Made by a program: the position numbers and the translations under genes. Source: Hyphomicrobium_A sp963726795 (lineage in GTDB: Bacteria > Pseudomonadota > Alphaproteobacteria > Rhizobiales > Hyphomicrobiaceae). Taken from it: a stretch of DNA of 64,000 nt. The DNA lies in the NCBI GenBank assembly GCA_963726795.1, contig CAVSDD010000004.1, positions 62,001 to 126,000 of the forward strand. The letters run 5' to 3'. Below are positions 1-8,835 of this stretch, piece by piece (the stretch's first letter is position 1; each line of letters starts with the position of its first letter). Below the pieces are notes generated by a model. That model saw nothing but the letters and a program-made list of their open reading frames with translations. It made no database searches and was not told where the DNA came from.

Positions 1-304
1 ACGCTTCCTCGATGTAGAGGCGCGACACGAGCTTGCCGGACGGCCCGGTCTGGTGCGTCACGAGCTTCTTGCCGAGCAGGTCCTCGGCGGCGCGCTCAAG
101 CTCGGTGTCCGTCGTGCAGACCTTGATGCCGCCGGCCTTGCCGCGCGCACCGGAATGGATCTGTGCCTTGACGACCCATTTGCTGCCGCCGATCTCGGTG
201 GCGCGATAGGTCGCCTGCTCGGGGCTGTAGGCGAGGCCGCCGCGCGGGATCGGCACGCCGAACTTCGAAAGCAGCTCTTTGGCCTGGTATTCGTGGATAT
301 CCAT
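1..304 (-). CDS. mtkA: Malate thiokinase / succinyl-CoA ligase beta subunit (N-terminal part)
   Basis: This is the first ~101 codons of an ATP-grasp acyl-CoA ligase beta subunit; the rest lies beyond the window edge. The start MDIHEYQAKELLSKFGVPIP and a KAQIHSGARGKAGGIK stretch near residues 46-61 are typical of SucC and MtkA. Malate thiokinase makes malyl-CoA from malate, CoA and ATP in the serine cycle, and SucC performs the succinyl-CoA reaction of the TCA cycle. Its position only 31 bases behind malyl-CoA lyase, the next serine-cycle enzyme, favours MtkA. The two paralogs cannot be separated with certainty from the N-terminus alone. Confidence 0.85.
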   Translation of the reverse strand, partial: MDIHEYQAKELLSKFGVPIPRGGLAYSPEQATYRATEIGGSKWVVKAQIHSGARGKAGGIKVCTTDTELERAAEDLLGKKLVTHQTGPSGKLVSRLYIEEA

Positions 305-335
305 TATTGTCTCCCTAGACTGTTTGTTGTCCGGC

Positions 336-1292
336 TCAGGCCGATTGACGTGCGGCGGAAGCCTTGATGGCGGCGGCGGTGGCGATGAGGTTCTTCGCCA
401 TCTTCTCGGAGGCGGCGTCGATCATCTTGCCATCGAGCGAAGCAGCGCCCTTGCCCTGCGCCTCGGCCTCCTTGAGGGCCACGATGATGCGCTCGGCGCG
501 CTCGACCTCCTTGGCGGTGGGCGAGAACACGGCGTTGGCGAGCTCGATCTGCGAGGGATGAATCGCCCACTTGCCTTCGATGCCGAGCGCGGCGGCGCGC
601 TTGGCGCCGGCGGTGTAGCCATCGGGATCGGAGAAGTCACCGAACGGACCATCGATCGGGCGCAGGCCGTAGGCGCGGCAGGCAACTGTCATGCGCGAGA
701 GCGCGAAGTGCCACTGGTCGCCCGGATAGTCGGGGTTGAGACCGCCGATGACGACGGTACGTGCCTTGTTGAAGGCGGCGTAGTCGGCGACGCCGAAGTG
801 CATGGCTTCGAGGCGGCTCGGCGCGGCGGCAATCGCTTCGACGTTGGCCATGCCGAGCGGCGTTTCGATCAGGGCTTCGGTCGCGACCTTGTTGGTGAGA
901 CCCTTCGCAACCTCGATCTGGCTGACGATGCACTCGACGGTGTAGACGTCGGCGGGAACGCCGACCTTGGGGATCAGGATGGTGTCGAGCTTGGAGCCGG
1001 CCTGCTCCATGATGTCGACGACGTCGCGATACATGTAGTGCGTGTCGAGGCCGTTGATGCGCACCGAGATGGTCTTGCCGGCGCCCTTCCAGTCGATGTC
1101 GTTCAACGCCTGGATGATGTTCTTGCGCGCCTGCTCCTTGTCGGGCGGCGCCACGGCGTCCTCGCAATCGAGGAAGATGTAATCGGCTGCGCTCTTGACC
1201 GCCTTCTCGATCATCGTGGGGTTGGAGCCCGGCACGGCGAGTTCACTGCGCTGCAGGCGAGCATTGCGCAGGGGATAGAGTGTGTAGCTCAT
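336..1292 (-). CDS. mclA: L-malyl-CoA / beta-methylmalyl-CoA lyase
   Basis: A 318-residue enzyme of the HpcH/HpaI aldolase and citrate-lyase superfamily. It cleaves malyl-CoA to glyoxylate and acetyl-CoA in the serine cycle and can also act in the ethylmalonyl-CoA pathway. Visible signatures are FLDCEDAVAP (about 40-49), the basic VRIN at 77-80, the metal-ligand segment LIETPLGMAN with Glu143, and GVADYAAFN with Asp170. Length matches the family. The start has a strong GAGAGGAA ribosome site eight bases upstream. It is followed closely by the mtkA-like gene on the same strand, so the two are probably cotranscribed. Confidence 0.95.
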   Translation of the reverse strand: MSYTLYPLRNARLQRSELAVPGSNPTMIEKAVKSAADYIFLDCEDAVAPPDKEQARKNIIQALNDIDWKGAGKTISVRINGLDTHYMYRDVVDIMEQAGSKLDTILIPKVGVPADVYTVECIVSQIEVAKGLTNKVATEALIETPLGMANVEAIAAAPSRLEAMHFGVADYAAFNKARTVVIGGLNPDYPGDQWHFALSRMTVACRAYGLRPIDGPFGDFSDPDGYTAGAKRAAALGIEGKWAIHPSQIELANAVFSPTAKEVERAERIIVALKEAEAQGKGAASLDGKMIDAASEKMAKNLIATAAAIKASAARQSA

Positions 1293-1771
1293 CGAAGGCG
1301 TTCCTCTCGGTTCTTGATTTTGGGCAGCAGTTTACGGCCGCGGGCCATGAGCCAGCGGCGAGTGTCGTGAACTCGTTGTGATGAAGTGACTGCGCGCGCC
1401 AGCGACGCGCGATCCATTCGGGATGCGGATCTCGGCGGGGATCATGGGACAAGCGGCAACAGGACAAACGGCGACGGGCATGCTCAAGCGTTTCCTCCCG
1501 AGCAGCCGTCTTGGATTTGCACCGCGCTTTGGCTCGCAACTTCTGCAACGCAAAAGCGGCCCGCCCCATGCGCGATGCGGACGCCTCGCGTGGAAGCGTC
1601 CGGCAGCGACTGTCCCGGAGCCAAAGTGTCTCTTGTCAGGCGCGATTGCGCAACACCCGAATGGGCACAACAGCGGCGCGGGCCGGGTAGTGTCCGCCCT
1701 AGGCTTCGGGGTAGTCGCTACTACCCAGGGGCGTCCATCGCGCAACCGCTAACGCGGCCGCCGACATGTGC
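1293..1771. other. Intergenic region upstream of mclA with GGGTAGT motifs
   Basis: No convincing gene is present in these 479 bases. The region separates the broken response regulator from mclA on the same strand and should hold the mclA promoter. It contains a 7-bp inverted repeat, GGGTAGT (1709-1715), loop CGCT, ACTACCC (1720-1726), and a further direct copy of GGGTAGT at 1685-1691. These could be an operator or a weak hairpin terminator for the upstream gene. The several short open frames here show no recognisable protein features. Confidence 0.5.
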
Positions 1772-2422
1772 TCAGCGATTTTCCATCGTCGTCGACATAT
1801 AGAGTGCGACCGCCATCGCGCGATTGCTGACGCCGAGCTTATCGTAGAGGTTCTTCAGGTGATACTTGACGGTATTGCGCGAGATGCCGGTGCGCGATGC
1901 GATCTGCAGATTGGTCCAGCCGTTGGCGAGCGCGACGAGCAGCTCGCGCTCACGCGCCGTCAGCTCGCTCAGCGGATCTTGCGTGAGCGTCTGCACATCG
2001 ACGTAGGGGAGCGACATGCGGCCCCGCGCCACCGCCGCGATGGTCTCCAGCAGGGTCTCGGGCTCGTCGCTCTTTGAGATGAAGCCCCACGCGCCGAGCA
2101 GCACGGCCTGGCGCAGCACATCCTTGCCCGGCTCTCCCGTGTAGACGACGACGCGTATCGGCGAGTGACGGCGCTTGAGAGCCGCGAGGATGTCGGCGCC
2201 GCGCATGTCGGGGAGCGCCCAGCCGACGAGAGCGATATCGACAACATGCGTCTCGGCAAAGTCGAGGAACGAGATCCCGTTTGGGAACACGCCGGCAACT
2301 TCGAAACGGCCATCGCGCGCGATGAAGTCTTAAATCCCGGCGCGCACGACGGGGTTCTTGTCCGCGATCACGATCTTGGGCCGTGGCCCGGTGTTGGCAA
2401 TGGGAGACGTCGGCTCTGCCAT
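1772..2422 (-). pseudogene. LuxR/NarL-type response regulator interrupted by an in-frame stop
   Basis: Read from ATG at 2422 (or 2434), the frame encodes the start of a receiver domain, PRPKIVIADKNPVVRAGI. It then meets TAA at 2330-2332 and continues in the same frame with DFIARDGRFEVAG and the rest of the receiver, to an intact C-terminal LuxR helix-turn-helix (LTARERELLVALANGWTN onward). The downstream open frame alone could start at GTG 2290 and give 172 residues, but would lack the first receiver strand and its acidic pocket. The normal phosphoacceptor Asp is also replaced (LVGWALPDM where LLDxxLP is usual). It sits upstream of mclA on the same strand. It is a decayed gene or carries one erroneous base. 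Confidence 0.75.
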
Positions 2423-2491
2423 GGGCCTATTCATAGCAACAAACGCTGAACAATCGGTCATGTGGGGCAACGGGCGGGCCCGGCAGCCGAT

Positions 2492-3415
2492 CTATCCGGC
2501 CTTGGCGGCAGCATTGACCGGCACCGCGTCGGCGCAGCCGCGATGCTCGATCTCGATGGTTGCGTGGGCTATCCCGTACAATTCCTTGAGGCGCGCCTTG
2601 ATGGCAGCAGCAACTTCTTCGGGGAGTGCGGTCGGCGAAATTCGTGCGTGCATGGTCATGATCGCCCGTTCCTCGGTCAAACACCACGCGTGGACGTGAT
2701 GAATGGAGAGCACGTTCGGAATGGTCGTTTCGAGGTCCTTCTGTACCTCGCGGATGTCGAGACCGGTGGGCGCCCCCTCCAGCAGGATGTGGCCCGCATC
2801 CTTGGTGATCAGCCAGGCGCTGCGCAAAATCAGCAAGGTGATGAGGATCGACAGAAGTGGATCGATGGGCGTCCACCCTGTCCAAAGGATGACGATGGCG
2901 GCGATGATCGCAGCGGCCGAGCCGAGAAGGTCGCTCATCACGTGCAGCAGGGCACCGCGCACGTTCAGGTTCGCCCCGCCGCCTTGGCGCAGGATCAACA
3001 GCGTGCCGAGGTTCACCAGAAGACCCACGCCTGCAATGATAAGCATGGTGTTCCCGGCGACCGCGACCGGTTCGTAGAGGCGGCTGAACGCTTCATACGA
3101 GATTGCGATCGCGATGAAAAAGAGCGCGAGTCCGTTTGTGAACGCGGCGAGCACCTCGAACCGGTCGAACCCGAAGGTTCGTTTCCAGTCGGCGGGGCGC
3201 TTGGCGATTCTGACCGCCAGCCACGCGAGCGCCAGCGCGGCCGCGTCGGTCAGCATGTGGCCGGCGTCGGCCAGCAGCGCCAGCGACCCCGACACGATGC
3301 CGCCGGCCGCCTCGGCGACCATCGTCACCGTCGTGAGCACCGCGGCCCAGAGCAGCCGCCGCTCGTTCAGGTTGCTCGGACTATGACTATGACCATGATC
3401 GTGGCCGTGGCCCAT
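2492..3415 (-). CDS. Cation diffusion facilitator (CDF) zinc/divalent metal efflux protein
   Basis: A 307-residue CDF transporter of the ZitB/CzcD type in the inner membrane, expected to export Zn2+ or a similar ion against protons. A His-rich N-terminus (MGHGHDHGHSHS) precedes six predicted membrane helices. The transport-site signatures are visible: D50 with H53-x3-D57 in helix 2 and H158-x3-D162 in helix 5. A soluble C-terminal domain of about 90 residues follows. It is divergent from the TerC-family gene across 241 bases. Exact ion specificity cannot be read from sequence. Confidence 0.93.
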   Translation of the reverse strand: MGHGHDHGHSHSPSNLNERRLLWAAVLTTVTMVAEAAGGIVSGSLALLADAGHMLTDAAALALAWLAVRIAKRPADWKRTFGFDRFEVLAAFTNGLALFFIAIAISYEAFSRLYEPVAVAGNTMLIIAGVGLLVNLGTLLILRQGGGANLNVRGALLHVMSDLLGSAAAIIAAIVILWTGWTPIDPLLSILITLLILRSAWLITKDAGHILLEGAPTGLDIREVQKDLETTIPNVLSIHHVHAWCLTEERAIMTMHARISPTALPEEVAAAIKARLKELYGIAHATIEIEHRGCADAVPVNAAAKAG

Positions 3416-3656
3416 TTTGCATCCAGGTTGCCAGTGACTTGCCGTGAGTATCTAGGAACTGTCTTGCAGATAGACCACGCCGGCTCGACTGGCCAGGGTT
3501 GAGCCTAAGCGCGCCTAACCGCGTTTTACTTCGCGACGCCGCGTGGGACACCGAGGGTGTCCAGTGTTGCGCTGGCCACTCGGCTCCCTTAAATCAAAAC
3601 CCGGCATCAAAAACTGGTGTTGACCTCGCCGCTTGAGGTGAAACCCGTCGCGCGGG

Positions 3657-4427
3657 ATGGTCGAGAGCATGATTGCGGACGTAGGCAGTTTTTTGAGCTT
3701 CCACGGCATCGTCGACTATCTGGGGCTCGGCGCCTACATCTCGGTGCTCAAGATCATCGGCGTCGATATCGTCCTTGCCGGCGACAACGCCGTCGTCATC
3801 GCCATGGCCGCCCGAACGCTTCCGCGGCATCAACGGTTCACTGGCATCGTCCTCGGCACGGCGGCTGCGGTCGTCATGCGCATTGTTTTTACCCTCGCGG
3901 TCGGCTCGCTGCTGGGGGTGCCGGTGCTCAGCCTTGCCGGCGGGCTCATACTGTTCTGGATTGCCGTCAAGCTGCTGCTTGCGGAGGAACCGCACCCGGA
4001 GGAGATGCACGGGGGCAAGACGCTGTGGGACGCGGTCAAGACCGTCGCCATCGCGGACGCGGTCATGAGCTTGGACAACGTGCTGGCCATCGCAGGCGCA
4101 GCGCGCGGCGACTGGGTGCTCATCATGATCGGCCTCGCCATCAGCATCCCGCTGGTGGTCGGAGGCTCGACCGTCATCATGGCGATGCTGCACAAGGTTC
4201 CGGCCCTGGTCTGGGGTGGCGCGGCGCTGCTCGGGTGGATAGCGGGTGAGCTCGTGGTTGGTGAGCAGCTCTTTCACCCGACGGTTTCAGATATGGCGCA
4301 TCAGTTGGGCGTCCACTTCCGGACGCTCGAGATGTGGGGCGGCACGCTCGGCGCGCTGCTCGTTCTCGCGACCGGCGCGCTGCTGATGCGGACGCGAGGT
4401 CCAGCGGGGGAGACGCGGCCCGATTAA
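3657..4427 (+). CDS. TerC-family (YjbE-like) integral membrane protein
   Basis: A 256-residue multi-pass membrane protein of the TerC family, YjbE subgroup. The two internally repeated acidic membrane motifs are present: DIVLAGDNAVVIA (GDN at 42-44) and SLDNVLAIAG (DN at 140-141). Family members are implicated in manganese efflux, metal loading of exported proteins, or tellurite resistance. Which applies here is unknown. The start could be ATG 3657 or the in-frame ATG 3669. The divergent partner is a CDF metal exporter, which agrees with a metal role. I could not find the core of the yybP-ykoY manganese riboswitch that often precedes such genes. Confidence 0.88.
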   Translation: MVESMIADVGSFLSFHGIVDYLGLGAYISVLKIIGVDIVLAGDNAVVIAMAARTLPRHQRFTGIVLGTAAAVVMRIVFTLAVGSLLGVPVLSLAGGLILFWIAVKLLLAEEPHPEEMHGGKTLWDAVKTVAIADAVMSLDNVLAIAGAARGDWVLIMIGLAISIPLVVGGSTVIMAMLHKVPALVWGGAALLGWIAGELVVGEQLFHPTVSDMAHQLGVHFRTLEMWGGTLGALLVLATGALLMRTRGPAGETRPD

Positions 4428-4456
4428 CCGTGAGCGCGGGGTGCACTGCGGCATTC

Positions 4457-4548
4457 GGCGCGCGGACGAAAGTCCGGGCTTGGCGCGCGCGGCGCAACCC
4501 GCCAATATCGCAGCAGGTTCGGTTGCCGTTGCACACTCCGCGGCAACC
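4457..4548 (+). ncRNA. Candidate structured 5' leader of ftfL
   Basis: Two stable hairpins lie in the 148-base gap before ftfL. The first has an inner GGAC/GTCC stem closed by a GAAA tetraloop (4464-4475), itself enclosed by GCGCGC (4458-4463) and GCGCGC (4483-4488) with an asymmetric bulge. The second is a perfect 8-bp stem, GGTTGCCG (4521-4528) with CGGCAACC (4541-4548), and a 12-base loop. The ftfL ribosome site follows at 4565-4570. I do not recognise a known riboswitch class; a cis-regulatory role is inference from position and structure only. Confidence 0.35.
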
Positions 4549-4575
4549 CAAGAATGAGCGCTCTGGGAGGAACAC

Positions 4576-6252
4576 GTGACGGTAAAGTCCGATATCGAAA
4601 TTGCACGCGCGGCGAACATGAAGCCGATCGCCGAGGTTGCGGCCAAGGTCGGCATTCCGGCAGAGGCGCTCGTTCCCTACGGCACGACCAAGGCCAAGAT
4701 TGCATTCCCGTATATCGATGGGCTCAAGGACCGCAAAAGCGGCAAGCTGATCCTCGTCACAGCGATCAGCCCGACGCCTGCTGGCGAGGGCAAGACGACG
4801 ACGACTGTCGGTCTCGGCGACGGTCTCAATCGCATCGGCAAAAAGGCGATGATGTGCTTGCGCGAGCCTTCGCTCGGGCCTTGCTTCGGCGTCAAGGGCG
4901 GCGCAGCCGGCGGCGGTTATGCGCAGGTCGTGCCGATGGAGGACATCAACCTTCACTTCACCGGCGATTTTCACGCGATCACGTCGGCGCACAATCTGCT
5001 GTCGGCCATGCTCGATAACCACATCTATTGGGGTAACGGCCTCGGCTTCGACGCCCGCCGCATTGCCTGGAAGCGCGTCCTCGACATGAACGACCGCGCG
5101 TTGCGCGAGATCGTCAACTCGCTGGGCGGGGTCTCCAACGGCTTCCCGCGCACGGACGGCTTCGACATCACGGTAGCCTCGGAGGTGATGGCGATCCTGT
5201 GCCTTGCGCTCGATCTGCCGGACCTCGAGCGCCGCTTGGGCAACATCATCGTCGGCTACACGCGCGACAAAACGCCAATCCGCGCGCGCGAGCTCAAAGC
5301 CGACGGCGCCATGACCGTGCTTCTCAAAGACGCGCTGATGCCGAACCTCGTGCAGACGCTCGAGAACAATCCCGTCTTCATTCATGGCGGACCGTTCGCC
5401 AACATCGCGCACGGCTGCAACTCGGTGCTGGCCACGCGCACGGCGCTGAAGCTCGCCGACTATGTGGTGACGGAAGCCGGTTTCGGCGCCGACCTCGGTG
5501 CGGAGAAGTTCTTCGACATCAAATGCCGCAAGGCCGGTTTTACGCCAGATGTCGCTGTCGTCGTCGCGACCGTGCGCGCGCTCAAGATGCACGGCGGTGT
5601 CGCCAAGGACAACCTGAAGAACGAGAACGTCATGGCGGTCAACAAGGGCTGCGATAACCTGAAGCAGCACCTTGAGAATATCGCGAAGTTCGGCGTGCCG
5701 GCCGTCGTCGCGATCAACCGCTTCATCACCGACACGGAGGCAGAGATCGCCGAGGTCGCCAGGGCCGCGGAAAGCATGGGTGCCAAGGCGTTCACCTGCA
5801 CCCATTGGGCGGACGGCGGCGCCGGCACCGAAGGGCTCGCGCGCCACGTTGTGGAGCTCGCCGACAGCGGGAAGTCGGCGTTCAAGCCGCTCTACCCCGA
5901 TGACATGACCCTGCGCGACAAGGTCAAGACGGTGGCGACCGAGATCTACCGCGCCGCCGACATTGCGTGCGATTCCTCCGTCGAGACGGCGTTCAAGGAT
6001 CTTGAGGCCGGCGGCTTCGGCAAGCTGCCGATCTGCATGGCCAAGACGCAGTATTCGTTCTCGACCGATCCCAACAAGCGCGGCGCGCCCCAGGGGCACA
6101 TCGTGCCGGTACGAGAGCTGCGGCTCTCGGCTGGCGCCGAATTCGTCGTCGTCATCACCGGCGATGTCATGACCATGCCCGGGCTGCCGCGCGTGCCCTC
6201 GGCGGAGGCGATCAAGATCAACGCCGATGGTCAGATCGAAGGCCTGTTCTAA
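4576..6252 (+). CDS. ftfL: Formate--tetrahydrofolate ligase
   Basis: A 558-residue cytosolic enzyme (FtfL/Fhs) that makes 10-formyl-THF from formate, THF and ATP. In methylotrophs it feeds C1 units into the serine cycle. The P-loop TPAGEGKTTT (67-76) and the conserved LREPSLGPCFGVKGGAAGGG-type region that follows are present, and the length matches the family. The start is GTG 4576 with GGGAGG at 4565-4570. Because mtkA and mclA are nearby, a C1-assimilation role is likely rather than purine supply alone. A hairpin-rich leader precedes it. Confidence 0.97.
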   Translation: MTVKSDIEIARAANMKPIAEVAAKVGIPAEALVPYGTTKAKIAFPYIDGLKDRKSGKLILVTAISPTPAGEGKTTTTVGLGDGLNRIGKKAMMCLREPSLGPCFGVKGGAAGGGYAQVVPMEDINLHFTGDFHAITSAHNLLSAMLDNHIYWGNGLGFDARRIAWKRVLDMNDRALREIVNSLGGVSNGFPRTDGFDITVASEVMAILCLALDLPDLERRLGNIIVGYTRDKTPIRARELKADGAMTVLLKDALMPNLVQTLENNPVFIHGGPFANIAHGCNSVLATRTALKLADYVVTEAGFGADLGAEKFFDIKCRKAGFTPDVAVVVATVRALKMHGGVAKDNLKNENVMAVNKGCDNLKQHLENIAKFGVPAVVAINRFITDTEAEIAEVARAAESMGAKAFTCTHWADGGAGTEGLARHVVELADSGKSAFKPLYPDDMTLRDKVKTVATEIYRAADIACDSSVETAFKDLEAGGFGKLPICMAKTQYSFSTDPNKRGAPQGHIVPVRELRLSAGAEFVVVITGDVMTMPGLPRVPSAEAIKINADGQIEGLF

Positions 6253-6344
6253 TTGTAGGCGTGCGCCGGTGCTGAATCTTAATGCAACTGCCTTTTGATG
6301 AGGCAGCACGCGGGCCGCGACACGCCCGCTGTTCGTTGTAGTTT

Positions 6345-7838
6345 ATGAGCGATTGCGCACTGGCCCGGCACTTGCGGATCGGTACTGCGGTAAGCATGCT
6401 GCGATGGGGAGCACACGACGACTTGCCTGAGGCATTCGACGAAATGAACGGTCTGGGCGAAGGCGTTCGCCCACCGTATCGCGCGTTTGCCGAGTGGATC
6501 GGCGCGCAAAAGCTCGACGATCTCAAGCGCAAGGCCAGCGAGGCGGAATCGCTGTTCCGGCGCACGGGGATCACCTTCGCCGTCTACGGCGACGAAAGCG
6601 CCGCCGAGCGCCTCATTCCCTTCGACATCATCCCGCGCATCATCTCGGCCGCCGAGTGGGCCCGCCTGAGCGTCGGCATCGAGCAGCGTGTGCGCGCGCT
6701 CAACGCCTTCATGTACGACATCTATCACCGCCAGGAGATCATCAAGGCGGGCCGGATCCCAGAAGAGCTGGTCATAAACAACAGCGCGTTCGTGCCCGAG
6801 ATGATCGGCGCCGAGCCCCCGCGCGGGATCTACAGCCACGTCATCGGCATCGACATCGTCCGCACCGGCGAGAACGAATTCTACGTCCTGGAGGACAACA
6901 CGCGCACGCCGTCCGGGGTCTCCTACATGCTGGAGAACCGCGAAACGATGATGCACATGTTCCCGGATTTGTTCGCCAAGAACCGCGTCGCCTCGGTCGA
7001 GACCTATCCGGAAAATCTCTTGAAGACGCTGGAGAGCGTCGTCCCGCGCGAGCTCGGCAAGGAGCCGACGATCGCGCTGCTGACGCCGGGCCCCTTCAAC
7101 AGCGCCTACTTCGAGCACTCGTTCCTGGCCGACCAGATGGGCGTCGAGCTCGTCGAGGGCCAGGATCTCATCGTGCTCGATGGCCGGCTGCAGATGAAGA
7201 CGACGCTCGGGCCCAAGCCCATCGACGTGCTCTACCGCCGCATCGACGACGATTTCCTGGATCCCCTCGTGTTCCAGCCCGATTCGATGCTGGGCGTGCC
7301 GGGCCTGTTCGATCTCTATCGCGCTGGCCGGGTGACGATCGTCAACGCGCCGGGTGCCGGCATCGCCGACGACAAGGCGATCTACAGCTACATTCCCGAG
7401 ATCATCCAGTTCTACACCGGGCGCGCGCCCATCCTGCAGAACGTGCCGACCTACAACTGCCGCAAGGCCGATGATCTCGCCTACGTGCTCGAGCATCTGG
7501 CCGAGCTGGTCGTCAAAGAGGTGCACGGCTCGGGCGGCTACGGCATGCTCGTCGGCCCGACCGCGACGAGCGCCGAGGTCGAGGCCTTTCGTGCCAAGCT
7601 CAAGGCGCGGCCCGATAACTACATCGCGCAGCCGACGCTCGCGCTCTCGACCTGCCCGACGCTGGTCGAGACGGGCCTGGCGCCGCGCCACCTCGACTTG
7701 CGCCCCTTTGCGTTGTTCGGCGATCAGGTCCGCCTCGTGCCGGGCGGCTTGACCCGAGTCGCGTTGAAGCCGGGCTCGCTGGTCGTGAACTCGAGCCAGG
7801 GCGGCGGCACCAAGGACACCTGGATCCTCAAGGACTAG
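6345..7838 (+). CDS. Circularly permuted ATP-grasp protein (COG2308)
   Basis: A 497-residue protein of the circularly permuted ATP-grasp type 2 family. It is the first gene of the conserved four-gene Anbu cluster. Typical segments are AFDEMNGLGEGVRPPYRAF near the N-terminus, NSAFVPEMIGAEPPRGIYSH, YVLEDNTRTPSGVSYMLENR, and a C-terminal ATP-binding part with KEVHGSGGYGML. Family members are predicted carboxylate-amine ligases, and the substrate is not established. The first ~24 residues align poorly with the usual family N-terminus, so an internal start is possible. The alpha-E gene begins 27 bases after the stop. Confidence 0.92.
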   Translation: MSDCALARHLRIGTAVSMLRWGAHDDLPEAFDEMNGLGEGVRPPYRAFAEWIGAQKLDDLKRKASEAESLFRRTGITFAVYGDESAAERLIPFDIIPRIISAAEWARLSVGIEQRVRALNAFMYDIYHRQEIIKAGRIPEELVINNSAFVPEMIGAEPPRGIYSHVIGIDIVRTGENEFYVLEDNTRTPSGVSYMLENRETMMHMFPDLFAKNRVASVETYPENLLKTLESVVPRELGKEPTIALLTPGPFNSAYFEHSFLADQMGVELVEGQDLIVLDGRLQMKTTLGPKPIDVLYRRIDDDFLDPLVFQPDSMLGVPGLFDLYRAGRVTIVNAPGAGIADDKAIYSYIPEIIQFYTGRAPILQNVPTYNCRKADDLAYVLEHLAELVVKEVHGSGGYGMLVGPTATSAEVEAFRAKLKARPDNYIAQPTLALSTCPTLVETGLAPRHLDLRPFALFGDQVRLVPGGLTRVALKPGSLVVNSSQGGGTKDTWILKD

Positions 7839-7865
7839 AAGGGCCGAAAGGCGAGCGACGAACGA

Positions 7866-8816
7866 ATGCTTGGACGGACCGCCAACGATCTTTTCTGGCT
7901 CGCGCGCTATGTGGAGCGGGCCGAGAGCATGGCCCGGCTGATCGAGGTGGGATACCGCATCGCCCTGCTGCCGCGCGACGATGAGGGAGGCTACAACGAG
8001 GAGTGGCGCTCGACCCTCGCCAGTGCCGGCTGCGCGGACGGCTACTTCTCCAAGCACGAGACGCCCAACGGCCGCGACGTCATCAACTATCTGCTGTTCG
8101 ACTGCTCCAATCCTTCGAGCGTGCAATCCTGCCTCTCCGCCGCGCGGCGCAACGGTCGCGCGCAGCGCATCGCGCTCACCCGCGATATGTGGGAGGCGCT
8201 TAACGACGCCTGGATGGAATACTCAAACATCAAGCCGTCGGAGGTGACCGCCAACGAGCTGCCGCGCCTGCTCGACTGGATCCGCTCGCGCTCGGCGCTC
8301 TATCGCGGCGCGATGCTCAACACGATCCTGCGCAGCGACACCTACTACTTCAGCCAGATCGGCACGTTCCTCGAGCGCGCCGACAACACCGCGCGCATTC
8401 TCGACGTCAAGTACTTCGTGCTGCTGCCCGAGATCGAGATGGTCGGCAGCAGCGTCGACAACGTGCAGTGGGGCGCGATCCTGCGCTCGGTCTCGGCGCA
8501 TCGCAGCTATCGCTGGGTCTATAAGCAGAATTATCGCCCGTGGCGCATCGCCGAATACTTGATCTTCAATCCCGCCATGCCGCGCTCGCTGCGCGCGTGC
8601 TACGATCAGATGAATGCCTCGTTCGACGGCCTGGCGCTCAGGTGCGGCGGTCGGCAAAAATGCCATGGCACGGCCGAGGAGACCCGCCGCTTCCTGCACG
8701 ACGGCGACATCAACGCGGTGTTCCAGTCGGGCCTGCACGAGTTTCTGGTGGACTTCGTCGCGGGCAACCAGCGCCTCGGCCTCGAGGTTGCCGAGGCCTA
8801 CCACTTCAACGAGTAG
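7866..8816 (+). CDS. Alpha-E domain protein (DUF403, COG2307)
   Basis: A 316-residue all-helical protein of the DUF403 / alpha-E family. It begins MLGRTANDLFWLARYVERAE, the usual family opening in which an Arg-Tyr-x-Glu-Arg helix is conserved. It is always found near ATP-grasp (COG2308) and transglutaminase (COG1305) genes, and in many genomes next to Anbu. The biochemical role is unknown. It may act with the ATP-grasp enzyme on a peptide or peptide-like product. It lies 27 bases after that gene and about 19 bases before the transglutaminase start, so the genes form one operon. Confidence 0.92.
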   Translation: MLGRTANDLFWLARYVERAESMARLIEVGYRIALLPRDDEGGYNEEWRSTLASAGCADGYFSKHETPNGRDVINYLLFDCSNPSSVQSCLSAARRNGRAQRIALTRDMWEALNDAWMEYSNIKPSEVTANELPRLLDWIRSRSALYRGAMLNTILRSDTYYFSQIGTFLERADNTARILDVKYFVLLPEIEMVGSSVDNVQWGAILRSVSAHRSYRWVYKQNYRPWRIAEYLIFNPAMPRSLRACYDQMNASFDGLALRCGGRQKCHGTAEETRRFLHDGDINAVFQSGLHEFLVDFVAGNQRLGLEVAEAYHFNE

Positions 8817-8835
8817 GAAAAGGAGCCAAGGCGTC

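Noticed and set aside
3416..3656. Possible manganese (yybP-ykoY) riboswitch before the TerC-family gene
   Set aside because: Hairpins are present (for example GGACACC/GGTGTCC at 3546-3562) but the conserved riboswitch core was not found.
4464..4480. GAAAGTCCGGGCT-like string resembling the conserved core of RNase P RNA
   Set aside because: The gap before ftfL is only ~150 bases, and other RNase P core elements such as ACAGAAA are absent. The string is explained by a GAAA-capped hairpin.
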